A stretch of 64,000 nucleotides of DNA from Rhodopseudomonas palustris (GCF_013415845.1 NZ_CP058907.1:5236501-5300500); one strand, 5' to 3'. Positions 8,373-17,531 are shown, counted from the stretch's first letter. A program made the numbers and translations. Notes: generated from the letters alone by a model not told the origin.

Positions 8373-9341
8373 TTACATCGGCCGGAATGCCGTGACGTCG
8401 CTCGGACCGGCGGTGCCGAGTCGGACCTGATCGACCGAGCGGATGATGCCGTCGCCGAGCAGCTGCGCGAAGCAGGCGTAGCCCCAGTCGTTCATGTGCA
8501 GCCCGTCGGCGATGACGAACTTGTCGAACGGGATGGCCTGCTGCTCGTGCCATTCCTTCATCACTTCGAAGCGCGGGAAGATGCCGACGCGGCGCAGCTC
8601 CGCGAGCCGGCCGAGCGCCTTGATCATCTTGCCGGCGTTCTCGCCGCGCTCGTTGACCCGCGGCACATATTGCGGATCGACCAGCACGATATCGGCGCCG
8701 GCGGATTGGATCGCCTTGATGCCATCGTCGACCAGCTTGCCGGTGTCGGCCGGATCGAGGTTGCGCAGGATCGCGTTGGTGCCGACCTGCCAGATCACCA
8801 GATCCGGCTGGGCATCCAGCACCGTTGACTTCAGCCGCCGCATCATTTCGGGCGCGTCTTCGCCGCCCTTGCCGCTGTTGACAACGGTGATGTCGGAGGT
8901 CGGGTAGTGACGCCGGAGTTGTGCGGCCAGCCGGTTCGGATAGGTGAAAGCCGGCGAGGTCGAACCGTAGCCCTGGGTCGACGACGAGCCGAACGCCACG
9001 ATCACCACCGGGCGGCGATCGGCCAGCTTGCGCGCCACCCGTGGCAAAGCCCCGATCGACTTGGCGCCGCCCTTCGGCGGCAGGCAGGGCACGCGGCCGA
9101 GAATGTCACCGGCCTGCTTGGCCACATCCTTGATCTTGTCGAGCGCGGCCCCGGCGACGGTTTTCTTGCGATCCAGCGTCGAAACATCGACCTCGCCCTC
9201 GCCGGGCGTCACAGTCGGCGCCGCCTCGGCGACCGGTTCCGATGGGGTCTGCGCGAAGCTGGCCGGGGAAGAGATCAGGAGCAACGCCGTCGCCAAAAAA
9301 GCCGCGACGGCGACCGGTTTCAAAGGGTCGGATACTCTCAT
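8373..9341 (-). CDS. Secreted SGNH/GDSL-type hydrolase
   Basis: A 322-aa esterase-fold protein with an N-terminal signal peptide (hydrophobic 9-24, cleavage likely after SFAQ) and a low-complexity linker to about residue 60. The catalytic blocks are visible: block I AFGSSST (117-122) with the nucleophilic serine near 120, block II NSGKGG (155-160), block III VGTN (186-189) and block V DGLH (279-282) with the Asp-His pair. This suggests an active periplasmic acyl-esterase or transferase. Its start overlaps the stop of the next gene upstream as TAATG, so it is translationally coupled as the third gene of an OpgC-SGNH-SGNH operon. The substrate, perhaps an acylated glucan, is inferred from the operon only. 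Confidence 0.8.
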   Translation of the reverse strand: MRVSDPLKPVAVAAFLATALLLISSPASFAQTPSEPVAEAAPTVTPGEGEVDVSTLDRKKTVAGAALDKIKDVAKQAGDILGRVPCLPPKGGAKSIGALPRVARKLADRRPVVIVAFGSSSTQGYGSTSPAFTYPNRLAAQLRRHYPTSDITVVNSGKGGEDAPEMMRRLKSTVLDAQPDLVIWQVGTNAILRNLDPADTGKLVDDGIKAIQSAGADIVLVDPQYVPRVNERGENAGKMIKALGRLAELRRVGIFPRFEVMKEWHEQQAIPFDKFVIADGLHMNDWGYACFAQLLGDGIIRSVDQVRLGTAGPSDVTAFRPM

Positions 9342-10120
9342 TACCGCTGGGTCCTTGCCTCCGCAGGATCGGTCTGCGCAGCCTCGATGACGAAAGCCAT
9401 CAGCGCGCGCGCCAGGCAGTTGTGCACGCGCAGCGCCAGATCGATCCCCGGTGCCGGGCTGAACAGATCGAACTCGCCGGTCTCATTCCAGTGGCGCATC
9501 ATGGAGAAGCGGTCGAACAGCGGAACGTCGTGCTCCTGCGCCACCACCCGCATCGCGTCGAGATACGGCGCCGGATTGATCATGGTCTCGGTGCGGGGAC
9601 TATACTGCAAATTCATCAAGATGATGTCAGAGCCGGCCTGCTTGACCGCATCGATGCCCTGCCCCAGCGCGGTGCGGAATTCGTCCGGATCGATCGAGCG
9701 GATCGCGTCGAACGTGCCGGTCTGCCAGATCACCAGCACCGGCTTGCGCTCGGCAACCAGTGCTGCCAGCCCGGTGGCGATGTCGCCGGCGGTCCGTTTC
9801 GGCCGCATCTCGACCATCACATTGACGGTGACGCCCGGGAAGCGGTCGCGCAGCAGGGCCTGCAATCGCCCCGGGTACGAGCTGTTTTCGGCCGACAGGA
9901 TGGTGGACGAGCGGCTGCCGACCACCAGGATATCCAGCTTGTGGGTCGTCTTCAGCGCCGCGGCGACGCCCTTCAGCTTGGCTTCGCTGGCCAGCAGATA
10001 GGCTGGCGGAACACAGGTGGGAGCATCCTCGGCGACGGCTGTCCGAGGCGGCAAGCCGACCGCGGTGAGCAGCGCCACCGCGACCATCCATCTCAAGCCG
10101 GCCATCGCCACGGCCTTCAT
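9341..10120 (-). CDS. SGNH-fold protein lacking catalytic Asp and His (probable pseudoenzyme)
   Basis: A 259-aa secreted protein (signal peptide about 1-30, ending TAVAED) that is a diverged paralogue of its downstream neighbour. Block I is still recognisable as VGSRSST (67-73). Block II Gly is replaced (VEMRPKRT), block III reads QTGTF instead of VGTN, and where the neighbour has ADGLH this protein has APGID, so both the Asp and the His are gone. It is probably a binding or scaffold partner rather than an esterase. The frame extends upstream, but the ATG at 10120 has GGGAGG 10 nt away and overlaps the OpgC-like stop as ATGA. Confidence 0.75.
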   Translation of the reverse strand: MKAVAMAGLRWMVAVALLTAVGLPPRTAVAEDAPTCVPPAYLLASEAKLKGVAAALKTTHKLDILVVGSRSSTILSAENSSYPGRLQALLRDRFPGVTVNVMVEMRPKRTAGDIATGLAALVAERKPVLVIWQTGTFDAIRSIDPDEFRTALGQGIDAVKQAGSDIILMNLQYSPRTETMINPAPYLDAMRVVAQEHDVPLFDRFSMMRHWNETGEFDLFSPAPGIDLALRVHNCLARALMAFVIEAAQTDPAEARTQR

Positions 10121-11382
10121 GCTGCATCGCCTCCCGCGAGGTCCGCATCCGGTGGTGTCCGGGACCCGGCCTTGCTCGCCACATTCTTGTACCACGAGAA
10201 CAGCCACGCGGCGGCAGACATGATGCAAATCCCTGTCACGCTGACGAAGAAATGCAGCACCGCGCCGCCCGAGACTTCCGCCAGGATGAAATAGCCGGCG
10301 AAAGCGAGAAAGATGCCAATGCAGAAGATCTCCAGCGAGTGCTGGCCGCACAGGATTAACGGCCGCAACCAGGGCGAGTTCAAGGCCGGCCAGTCGCGCG
10401 GAATGAACCGCACCGTGAGAGCCGCCAGCGCCAGGAAGTGCGCGAACCGCAGCACGTCGAGGTTGGGCTTGTCGATCGGGTACATCCACTGCTCGAGCCA
10501 TTTCGGCAGGGTATGGAACAACTGCGGCGTGTACCAGGTGAGCGTGACGTAGAACGCCGCCACCAGATAAGCGGCCGCAAGCCACAGCGTCACTTTCGAC
10601 GCCAGCACCCGCGACAGCCGCTTCGCCCCGCCCATCGCACACCAGGCGCCGAACACGAACAGCAACTGCCAAGCGTACGGATTAAACACCCATGCGCCGC
10701 TCGGATAGGCGGTCAAATGCAGATCGAACTGCCAGGTCGCCGCATAGAGCAGCGTCGCCAGCCCCAGCGTGATGTCGGGCCAGCGCCGCATCAGCCACAG
10801 GATCGGCGGCAGGAAAAACATCAGCACGATGTACAGCGGCAGCACGTCCATATTGACCGGGCGAAACCGCAGCAGCAGCGCCTGCACGATGGTGACATCG
10901 GGCTGTTTGAGGAAGTCGAGGATGCCCATTTCCTCGGAGTACAGCGGGTTCTGGAAGCTGGTGGCGACGTAGGAGATCTCGGCCAGGAAGATCGTGAACA
11001 GGAACACATGCGCGACGTAAATCTGCCAGACCCGCTTGAGGATGCGCGCCGCCGCCACGACGAAGCCGAGCTCGGTCATCGCCTTGCCGTAGACGAAGGC
11101 GGCGGTGTAGCCGGAGATGAAGATGAAGATCTCGGTGGCGTCGGAGAAGCCGTAATTCCGCAACGTGAACCAGGTCAGCACGTTGGCCGGCAGATGGTCG
11201 ATGAAGATCAGCCACAGCGCCAGGCCACGGAACAGATCGAGCCGCAGTTCCCGTTTCGGCACCACCTTGCGCGGCGGCGAGGCAGCCGGCAGCGGTGGTG
11301 GCGCAACCGGCTCCGTCGGCGGGCCGCCTGCGGGCGGCGCGCCGGTGACCGGCTCGGCAACGGTGGTGACAGGAGGAGTCAT
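10117..11382 (-). CDS. OpgC-like membrane acyltransferase
   Basis: A 421-aa inner-membrane protein of the OpgC family (PF10129-type), relatives of which transfer succinyl groups to osmoregulated periplasmic glucans. After a Pro/Ala-rich N-terminus (1-45), the conserved entry RELRLDLFRGLALWLIFIDHLP (about 43-64) carries the family D-x-x-R-G and the H of IDH. About ten transmembrane helices follow, with the family loop FSDATEIFIFISGY (about 78-91). It is the first gene of an operon with two secreted SGNH proteins, both joined by stop-start overlaps. Membrane acyltransferase plus SGNH partner is a recurring design for O-acylation of extracytoplasmic polymers. Acyl group and acceptor are not shown by the sequence. 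The start has GGAG 4 nt upstream. Confidence 0.8.
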   Translation of the reverse strand: MTPPVTTVAEPVTGAPPAGGPPTEPVAPPPLPAASPPRKVVPKRELRLDLFRGLALWLIFIDHLPANVLTWFTLRNYGFSDATEIFIFISGYTAAFVYGKAMTELGFVVAAARILKRVWQIYVAHVFLFTIFLAEISYVATSFQNPLYSEEMGILDFLKQPDVTIVQALLLRFRPVNMDVLPLYIVLMFFLPPILWLMRRWPDITLGLATLLYAATWQFDLHLTAYPSGAWVFNPYAWQLLFVFGAWCAMGGAKRLSRVLASKVTLWLAAAYLVAAFYVTLTWYTPQLFHTLPKWLEQWMYPIDKPNLDVLRFAHFLALAALTVRFIPRDWPALNSPWLRPLILCGQHSLEIFCIGIFLAFAGYFILAEVSGGAVLHFFVSVTGICIMSAAAWLFSWYKNVASKAGSRTPPDADLAGGDAA

Positions 11383-11529
11383 GCGGCTCCGCTATGGCGC
11401 GCGATGCGCTCGTCGTTGCTATAGCAGCCGAGCCGCCGGCGGCGAAGCGTCTGGCGAGATCGGCGGACACCCTGACACAGCCCGCAACATCGCTGCGCCC
11501 GGCGCGGCCGCTGGCTAGCGCGGAACTTT

Positions 11530-11590
11530 GTTGAAACCGCGGAGGCACGTGACCACAACCTGAAAGTCGTTCCGAACGACTGGTTTCAAC
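11530..11590. repeat. Nested inverted repeat in the OpgC-apaG divergent promoter region
   Basis: GTTGAAACC (11530-11538) pairs perfectly with GGTTTCAAC (11582-11590). Immediately inside the 3' arm is a second palindrome, AGTCGTT-CCG-AACGACT (11565-11581). The pair can form a branched RNA stem or a DNA operator. A TATATT -10-like element follows at about 11603, so the structure sits at the probable apaG promoter. Confidence 0.6.
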
Positions 11591-11632
11591 GCTGATTTTC
11601 GCTATATTTGGGCCAAGAGCTGGAAATCGAGC

Positions 11633-12025
11633 ATGTACCGCGCCGTCACCCGCCGGATCGAAGTGACCGTTGAGCCCAATTATCTGCCGGAGCGTTCCTC
11701 GGCGGAGAACCGCCAGTATTTCTGGTCCTACACCGTGGTGATCACCAATTCGGGCGAGGAAACCGTCAAGCTGCGCACCCGGCATTGGGTGATCACCGAC
11801 GCTTCCGGCCGGACCCAGGAAGTACGCGGCGAAGGCGTGGTCGGCGAACAGCCGGTCCTCGCGCCGGGTGAGCGGTTCGAATATACCAGCGGCGTCCCCC
11901 TCCCGACCGCCTCCGGCTTCATGGCCGGCCGCTATCAGATGGAAACCGAAGCGGGCGAAAAATTCGAGATCGACGTCCCGCCGTTTTCGCTCGATAGCCC
12001 GGAAGGGAAGCGGACACTGAACTAA
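11633..12025 (+). CDS. apaG: ApaG family protein
   Basis: A single-domain 130-aa beta-sandwich (fibronectin III-like) protein of the ApaG family, linked in enterobacteria to Co2+/Mg2+ resistance and Ap4A; the biochemical function is unsettled. Family motifs are visible: [29 protein letters not shown], the glycine-rich [17 protein letters not shown] and the C-terminal [11 protein letters not shown]. The length is exactly usual. It is a monocistronic gene converging on hslO with a 75-nt gap holding an imperfect palindrome. Confidence 0.93.
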   Translation: MYRAVTRRIEVTVEPNYLPERSSAENRQYFWSYTVVITNSGEETVKLRTRHWVITDASGRTQEVRGEGVVGEQPVLAPGERFEYTSGVPLPTASGFMAGRYQMETEAGEKFEIDVPPFSLDSPEGKRTLN

Positions 12026-12035
12026 TCGGGCGCTC

Positions 12036-12100
12036 GTCGTCTGGGTTGAGAATGGGTACGCAGGGATGCGCTTCGCCTGTGGCTCAACGCATCCGACGAC
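12036..12100. repeat. Imperfect palindrome between apaG and hslO
   Basis: Arms GTCGTC (12036-12041) and GACGAC (12095-12100), with inner TTGAG (12046-12050) and CTCAA (12083-12087), frame the whole gap between the convergent genes. It looks like a degenerate copy of a dispersed palindromic repeat and may serve as a bidirectional 3' structure. Confidence 0.45.
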
Positions 12101-13102
12101 CTACTCCACGCCCGCTTCCTGCGGCGTGAATTCGTATACCGATGAGCAGAACTCGCAGGTCACCACGACCTTGCCGTCCTTGACCATGTCGGCGCGGTCC
12201 TGCGGGGCGAAGCGGGCCAGCATGCGGGAGACGGCATCGCGCGAACACGAGCATTCCGCCTTGATCGGCAGCGACGAGAACACGCGCACGCCGCGTTCGT
12301 GAAACAAGCGATACAGCAGCCGCTCGCCGGACAGATCCGGATCGATCAGTTCGACGTCTTCGACGGTCGCGATCAGCGACTGGCCCTCGACCCAGGCGTC
12401 GTCCTCATCAACGGTGTGAACCTGGGTGCCTTCCGGCGCGTCACCGGGATGCAGATCGGCCTGGCGCGCGCGCTCCGGTGACTTCGGCAGGAACTGCAGC
12501 AGCATGCCGCCGGCGCGCCAGTGATGCCGGCCGCCCTCGCCACCGCGCCATTCCTCGCCGACCGCAAGCCGCACCTTGGTGGGGATCTGCTCGGAGCGCA
12601 GGAAGTACTCGTGCGCCGCCTCCTCCAGACCGCCGCCGTTGAGCGCCACAAGGCCCTGATAGCGTCGCATGTCCGGGCCCTGATCGATCGTCATCGCCAG
12701 ATGGCCGTTGCCGAGCAGCGCGCCCGAGCTGAGACCGGGCTCGAGCTTGGCCTCTTCGTAGCGCGCATAGGCGCGCAGCCGGTCCGGCGCCTGGAAGTCG
12801 ACAATCAGGAACGACACCGGACCATCGGTCTGGGTCTGCAAAATGAAGCGGCCGTCGAACTTCAGCGACGAGCCGAGCAACGTCGCCAGCACGATCGCTT
12901 CGCCGAGCAGCTTAGCGACCGGTACCGGATAGGCGTGCTTGGCGAGCAACTCGTCGAGCGCCGGGCCGAGCTTGGTCAGCCGGCCGCGCAGATCGAGCGG
13001 GCCGACTTCGAACGGCAGCACGCTGTCGTCGATCGGCACCGCGGACGGCGCGCGCACGGAGGGCATCTCGGGGGTGGTCGGATTTTGGGCTTGTGAGGTC
13101 AT
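12101..13102 (-). CDS. hslO: Redox-regulated chaperone Hsp33
   Basis: Cytosolic holdase activated by oxidative unfolding. The C-terminal zinc switch is complete: C284-x-C286 in ECSCSRD and C316-x-x-C319 in TCEFCSSVYEF, the four ligands that release Zn and form disulfides on oxidation. The body has the family motifs LLGEAIVLATLL and the FLIVDFQAPDRLRAYARY region. The length of 333 aa is slightly long because of a Pro-rich N-terminal tail of about 25 residues. No strong ribosome-binding site precedes the first ATG, so the true start could be internal. It lies upstream of nothing obvious in the same direction; argF follows on its 5' side across a repeat. Confidence 0.93.
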   Translation of the reverse strand: MTSQAQNPTTPEMPSVRAPSAVPIDDSVLPFEVGPLDLRGRLTKLGPALDELLAKHAYPVPVAKLLGEAIVLATLLGSSLKFDGRFILQTQTDGPVSFLIVDFQAPDRLRAYARYEEAKLEPGLSSGALLGNGHLAMTIDQGPDMRRYQGLVALNGGGLEEAAHEYFLRSEQIPTKVRLAVGEEWRGGEGGRHHWRAGGMLLQFLPKSPERARQADLHPGDAPEGTQVHTVDEDDAWVEGQSLIATVEDVELIDPDLSGERLLYRLFHERGVRVFSSLPIKAECSCSRDAVSRMLARFAPQDRADMVKDGKVVVTCEFCSSVYEFTPQEAGVE

Positions 13103-13203
13103 GGGCGCTTATCTGGGGGCGAGAGGCGGAGATCGGAAGGGCTGACGGGCGGAAGCGATGAATGGCAGCCCTGTTTTACGGCAGCCTTGCGACGCCGCTT
13201 CTT

Positions 13204-13338
13204 CCTTCTCCTCTTTTGGAGAAGGCGCGGACGCAGCTCACGCCGGATGAGGGGCCGACTGGAGCGCTGTGCCCCGCGGCCCTCTCACCCGGCTTCGCTA
13301 CGCGAAGCCACCCTCTCCCACGAGGGGAGGGTAAAATT
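13204..13338. repeat. Dispersed palindromic repeat between hslO and argF
   Basis: It contains three hairpin-forming pieces: CCTTCTCC/GGAGAAGG (13204-13211 with 13218-13225), GGCTTCGC/GCGAAGCC around TAC, and the CCCTCTCCC/GGGGAGGG arms at the right end (to about 13333). The wording 'CCCTCTCACCCGGCTTCGC' is typical of intergenic repeats scattered through Rhizobiales genomes. No coding potential. Confidence 0.7.
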
Positions 13339-13373
13339 GGGCGCCTCAGAGGGGGGACGGCGGTGAGCGTGTG

Positions 13374-14302
<929 letters not shown>

Positions 14303-14303
<1 letters not shown>

Positions 14304-15514
14304 CACACCGCCTCCTTCTGCGCAGCCTGTCCGGCAAGCGTGACGCAGGCGCGCTCCAGTCGCCCGACCGCCTCGTCGAGTTCAGCCTCGTTGACGATCA
14401 GCGGCGGCAGCAGGCGCACGACGTTATCGCCGGCGCCGACGCTGAGCAGCTTCTCGGCCCGCAGCGCCGCGATCAGTTCGGGCGACGGCACGACCGCCTT
14501 CAGGCCGAGCAGCAATCCCTCGCCGCGGATCTCGCTGACGACGCGCGGATGCCGATCGACGACGCCGGCGAGCTTCTGCTTCAGCAGCAGCGACATCTTC
14601 TTGACGTGGTCGAAGAAGCCCGGCTGCAGCATCACATCGAGCACCGCATTGGCGACCGCGACCGCCAGCGGATTGCCACCGAAGGTCGAACCGTGCGCGC
14701 CCGGCGCCATGCCCTTCGCGGCTTCGGCAGTCGACAGGCAGGCACCGATCGGAAAGCCGCCGCCGAGCGCTTTGGCCAGCGCCATGATGTCGGGCGCGAC
14801 GCCGATCCGCTTATAGGCGAACAGCTCGCCGGTGCGGCCCATGCCGGTCTGCACTTCGTCGAACACCAGCAGCAGGCCGTGCGCGTCGCACAGCTCGCGC
14901 AGGCCGCGGAAGAACGCGAGCTCCGGTGAACGCACGCCGCCCTCGCCCTGCAGCGGCTCGATCAGGATCGCTGCGGTGTTCGGGCCGATCGCGGCCTTCA
15001 CCGCGTCGAGGTCGCCGAGCGGAAGCTGGTCGAAACCTTCGAGCGGCTGGCCGTAGCCTTCCAGGTACTTTGCCGAGCCGGTGGCGGCGAGTGTGCCGAG
15101 CGTGCGGCCGTGGAACGCACCTTCGAAAGTAATCACCCGGGTCCGCTCGGGCTCGCCCTTGGAGAAGTGATAATGCCGCGCCATCTTCAGCGCGCACTCG
15201 ACGGCTTCAGCGCCCGAATTGCAGAAGAACACCTTGTCGGCGAAGCTCTGCTCGCAAAGCCGCGCCGCCAGCCGCTCGCCTTCCGGGCTCTTGAACAGGT
15301 TGGAGACGTGCCACAGTTTGCTCGCCTGCTGCTGCAGGGCTTCGACCAGATGCGGATGGCAATGGCCGAGCGCGTTGACGGCGACGCCGCTGGTGAAATC
15401 CAGATAGCGCTCACCGTCGGTCCCGTGCAGCCAGACGCCCTCTCCGCGCTCGAACGCGACATCCGCTCTGGCGAAAACCGGGAGGAGATGGGACGTTGAA
15501 GCGCTCTGAGACAT
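14303..15514 (-). CDS. argD: Acetylornithine aminotransferase
   Basis: PLP class-III aminotransferase that converts N-acetylglutamate semialdehyde to N-acetylornithine, and may also serve as succinyl-diaminopimelate aminotransferase. The 403-aa protein carries the PLP-phosphate site [12 protein letters not shown] (99-110), D219 in [13 protein letters not shown] and the PLP lysine K248 in [15 protein letters not shown] chose the ATG at 15514 (MSQSAST); an upstream in-frame ATG at 15565 would add 17 residues, and neither has a clear Shine-Dalgarno sequence. It is the first gene of argDF behind a near-consensus sigma-70 promoter. Confidence 0.93.
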
Positions 15515-15606
15515 GGCCGATCCGATCGGAAAAAGCGGGCCGCCGGCCGGACGCGTCACGCGCATGACACGAACGCAGTCAGGGACAACGTACCCCGGAA
15601 ACGAAA

Positions 15607-15665
15607 CGTGCCGCCTTTCCAGGCGGCACGTGGGATTATTCTAGAAGCGTCGAACTCACTGTCAA
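15607..15665 (-). promoter_or_regulatory. Strong sigma-70-type promoter and 5' leader hairpin of argDF
   Basis: On the minus strand TTGACA (15660-15665) and TAGAAT (15638-15643) are separated by 16 nt. The expected start of transcription is near 15631. Immediately after it comes a perfect 9-bp hairpin, 15622-15630 with 15607-15615 around a 6-nt loop, followed by TTTCGTTT. The hairpin would sit at the extreme 5' end of the mRNA as a stabiliser or an early attenuator. Confidence 0.65.
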
Positions 15666-15727
15666 CACGGAGCTTCGGCGAAGTGCTGCCAGAAAGCACC
15701 GCTACTGCTGTTTGTTGTGGCTTCGCG

Positions 15728-15910
15728 GACTCACTCACAGGAGAAGGTGTGGACGCACCGGGTCGGACTCTTGCGCCCGAGTCACGGCATATTGTAGCCT
15801 TTTGCCTGTCGGGTACGACATCTCGTGCGCGGTTTGTAATCCATTTCGAGTTCTCGGATGAGGCGTAACGCCGGGGCGGCAAGGGTCGTCCGGCGAGCGC
15901 TAAGGGATTC
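15728..15910. promoter_or_regulatory. Cluster of four GANTC (CcrM) sites upstream of gcrA
   Basis: GANTC sites at 15728-15732, 15766-15770, 15779-15783 and 15906-15910 precede gcrA. In alphaproteobacteria CcrM methylates GANTC and GcrA acts at promoters bearing these sites, so the cluster suggests methylation-sensitive autoregulation. The sites are seen; the function is inferred. Confidence 0.5.
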
Positions 15911-15989
15911 TGACAGCAGAGATTTTGACGACCTCACAGCCGCGGTTCCGCGCCGCCCTTCGGCGCCCGCGGCAGGAAGGGATAGAACT

Positions 15990-16499
15990 ATGACGGCATT
16001 GACCTGGACCGACGAGCGCGTCGAGCAGTTGAAGAAATTGTGGGAGGGCGGGCTGTCGGCGAGTCAAATTGCCGCCGAGCTGGGTAACGTCACCCGCAAT
16101 GCCGTGATCGGCAAGGTCCACCGCCTCGGCCTGTCGGGCCGGGCCAAGAGCCCCACCTCGGCCGCGCCGCGGCCGCGCAAGGCCCGCCCGGTGCAGCAAA
16201 TGATGAGGGTCACGCGCCCGGTTGCGCGCGGCAACACGGCTTTGGCGCACGCTTTCGAAGTCGAAGCCGAGCCCGATCCGATCGCGTTCGACAACGTGGT
16301 TCCGATGAACCAGCGGCTGTCGCTGCTGGAGCTTAACGAAGCTACCTGCCATTGGCCGGTCGGCGATCCGTCGAGCCCGGAATTCTTCTTCTGCGGCGGC
16401 AAGTCGCTGCCGGGGCTGCCCTACTGCGCACATCACTCGCGCATCGCCTATCAGCCGGTCGGCGATCGCCGCCGCGCCGCTCCCAAGACCACGCGGTAA
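15990..16499 (+). CDS. gcrA: GcrA family cell-cycle regulator
   Basis: Alphaproteobacterial sigma-70 cofactor that links CcrM methylation to cell-cycle transcription. The 169-aa protein starts with the diagnostic helix-turn-helix TWTDERVEQLKKLWEGGLSA (5-24) followed by SQIAAELG and TRNAVIGKVHRLGL. A basic linker (52-80) leads to the C-terminal sigma-binding domain with ATCHWPVGDP and the cysteine/histidine pattern FFFCGG...YCAHHS. An AGGAAGG box lies about 9 nt before the ATG at 15990, which gives the canonical MTALTW start; the frame is open further upstream but without support. Confidence 0.93.
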   Translation: MTALTWTDERVEQLKKLWEGGLSASQIAAELGNVTRNAVIGKVHRLGLSGRAKSPTSAAPRPRKARPVQQMMRVTRPVARGNTALAHAFEVEAEPDPIAFDNVVPMNQRLSLLELNEATCHWPVGDPSSPEFFFCGGKSLPGLPYCAHHSRIAYQPVGDRRRAAPKTTR

Positions 16500-16541
16500 T
16501 CACCGCTCGCGCAGCGCCGCCGCTGCGCCGCGCCCGAAGTT

Positions 16542-16640
16542 GTCATCGCCCGGCAAGGACCGGGCGCCTGAGCATCCCGGAGCGCCTGTTACTCCCACCA
16601 ACACTGCAAGATTGGACCCTCCGCTTTCGCGGAGGATGAC
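16542..16640. repeat. Dispersed palindromic repeat after gcrA
   Basis: The outer arms are GTCATC (16542-16547) and GATGAC (16635-16640). Inner palindromes are CGCCCGG...CCGGGCG and CCTCCGC-TTTC-GCGGAGG. It has the same outer design as the copy at 41587-41689. Confidence 0.65.
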
Positions 16641-16660
16641 GGCCAATACGTGGTCGCCCG

Positions 16661-16699
16661 AAAAATCAGGAGCCCGCACAGCAAGGCTGCGCGGGCTCC
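16661..16699 (-). terminator. Intrinsic terminator after phoB
   Basis: On the minus strand a perfect 9-bp stem pairs 16691-16699 with 16669-16677 (GGAGCCCGC). It is followed by TGATTTTT (16661-16668). It lies 42 nt past the phoB stop and ends the pst-phoU-phoB transcript. Confidence 0.8.
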
Positions 16700-16740
16700 G
16701 AACTAATCACTGTCGTTAGCAGACGAACGCGGCCCGCGGA

Positions 16741-17454
16741 CTACGACGGGCTGCCTTCAACCTTGGCAAAGCGGTCGTCGAGAGCGTAGCCGGCACCGCG
16801 GACGGTGCGGATCGGATCCTGCTCGCGGCCGATATTGAGCAGCTTACGCAGGCGGCCGATGTGCACGTCGACGGTGCGCTCATCGATATAGATGTCGCGC
16901 CCCCAGACGCCGTCGAGCAGCTGTTCGCGGCTGAACACCCGGCCCGGATGCTCCAGGAAGAACTCGAGCAAGCGATACTCGGTCGGGCCGAGATCGATCG
17001 GCCGGCCGGAACGCGCCACCCGCCGCTTGTCGCGGTCGAGCTCGAGATCGCCATAGGCCAGCACGGTGGCGAGCCGCTCCGGCGCCGCGCGGCGGAGCAG
17101 GCCCTTCACCCGCGCCAGCAATTCCGGCACCGAGAACGGTTTGACGATGTAATCGTCGGCACCGGTCGCGAGCCCGCGAACGCGTTCGCTCTCTTCGCCT
17201 CGCGCCGTCAGCATGATGATCGGCAGTTGCTTGGTTTCCGGCCGCGCCCGCAGCCGGCGGCACAGCTCGATGCCGGACAGGCCCGGCAACATCCAGTCCA
17301 ACACCACCAGATCGGGAATGCGCTCTTTCATCCGGGTGTCGGCGTCGTCGCCGCGGGCCACCGTCTCGACCTCGTAGCCCTCGGATTCCAGATTGTATCG
17401 CAGCAGCGTCGTCAGCGCTTCCTCGTCTTCAACTACCAGAATGCGCGCAGCCAT
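16741..17454 (-). CDS. phoB: Phosphate regulon response regulator PhoB
   Basis: OmpR-type transcription factor activated by PhoR under phosphate limitation. The 237-aa protein has a receiver domain with acidic pocket E9/D10/E11, phosphoacceptor D53 (VLDWMLPG), T83 (MLTARG) and K105 (VKPFS). The winged-helix DNA-binding domain (about 130-229) contains GPTEYRLLEFFLEHPGRVFSR and the recognition region DERTVDVHIGRLRKLL. It is the last gene of the pst operon, 77 nt after phoU, and is followed by an intrinsic terminator. Separation from phoR, which lies at the other end of the cluster, is typical for this group. Confidence 0.95.
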   Translation of the reverse strand: MAARILVVEDEEALTTLLRYNLESEGYEVETVARGDDADTRMKERIPDLVVLDWMLPGLSGIELCRRLRARPETKQLPIIMLTARGEESERVRGLATGADDYIVKPFSVPELLARVKGLLRRAAPERLATVLAYGDLELDRDKRRVARSGRPIDLGPTEYRLLEFFLEHPGRVFSREQLLDGVWGRDIYIDERTVDVHIGRLRKLLNIGREQDPIRTVRGAGYALDDRFAKVEGSPS

Positions 17455-17496
17455 TATCGTCCTCGTCTCAGTATCGTCTCGATCCGTCCTCTGGCG

Positions 17497-17515
17497 GCCG
17501 GCCCGGCGGGCCGGC
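17497..17515. other. GC-rich hairpin in the phoU-phoB gap
   Basis: GCCGGCCC (17497-17504) pairs with GGGCCGGC (17508-17515) around 3 nt. It lies between the phoU stop and the phoB start and may act as an mRNA-processing or stabilising stem. There is no T-tract. Confidence 0.45.
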
Positions 17516-17531
17516 GACGACCAGATCGACG

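Noticed and set aside
13160..13373. CRISPR-like or tandem repeat signal between hslO and argF
   Set aside because: The pieces are nested palindromes, not regularly spaced direct repeats with unique spacers.
15608..15868. An 86-aa plus-strand frame between argD and gcrA
   Set aside because: It starts inside the leader hairpin of argDF, has no ribosome-binding site and no recognised domain.
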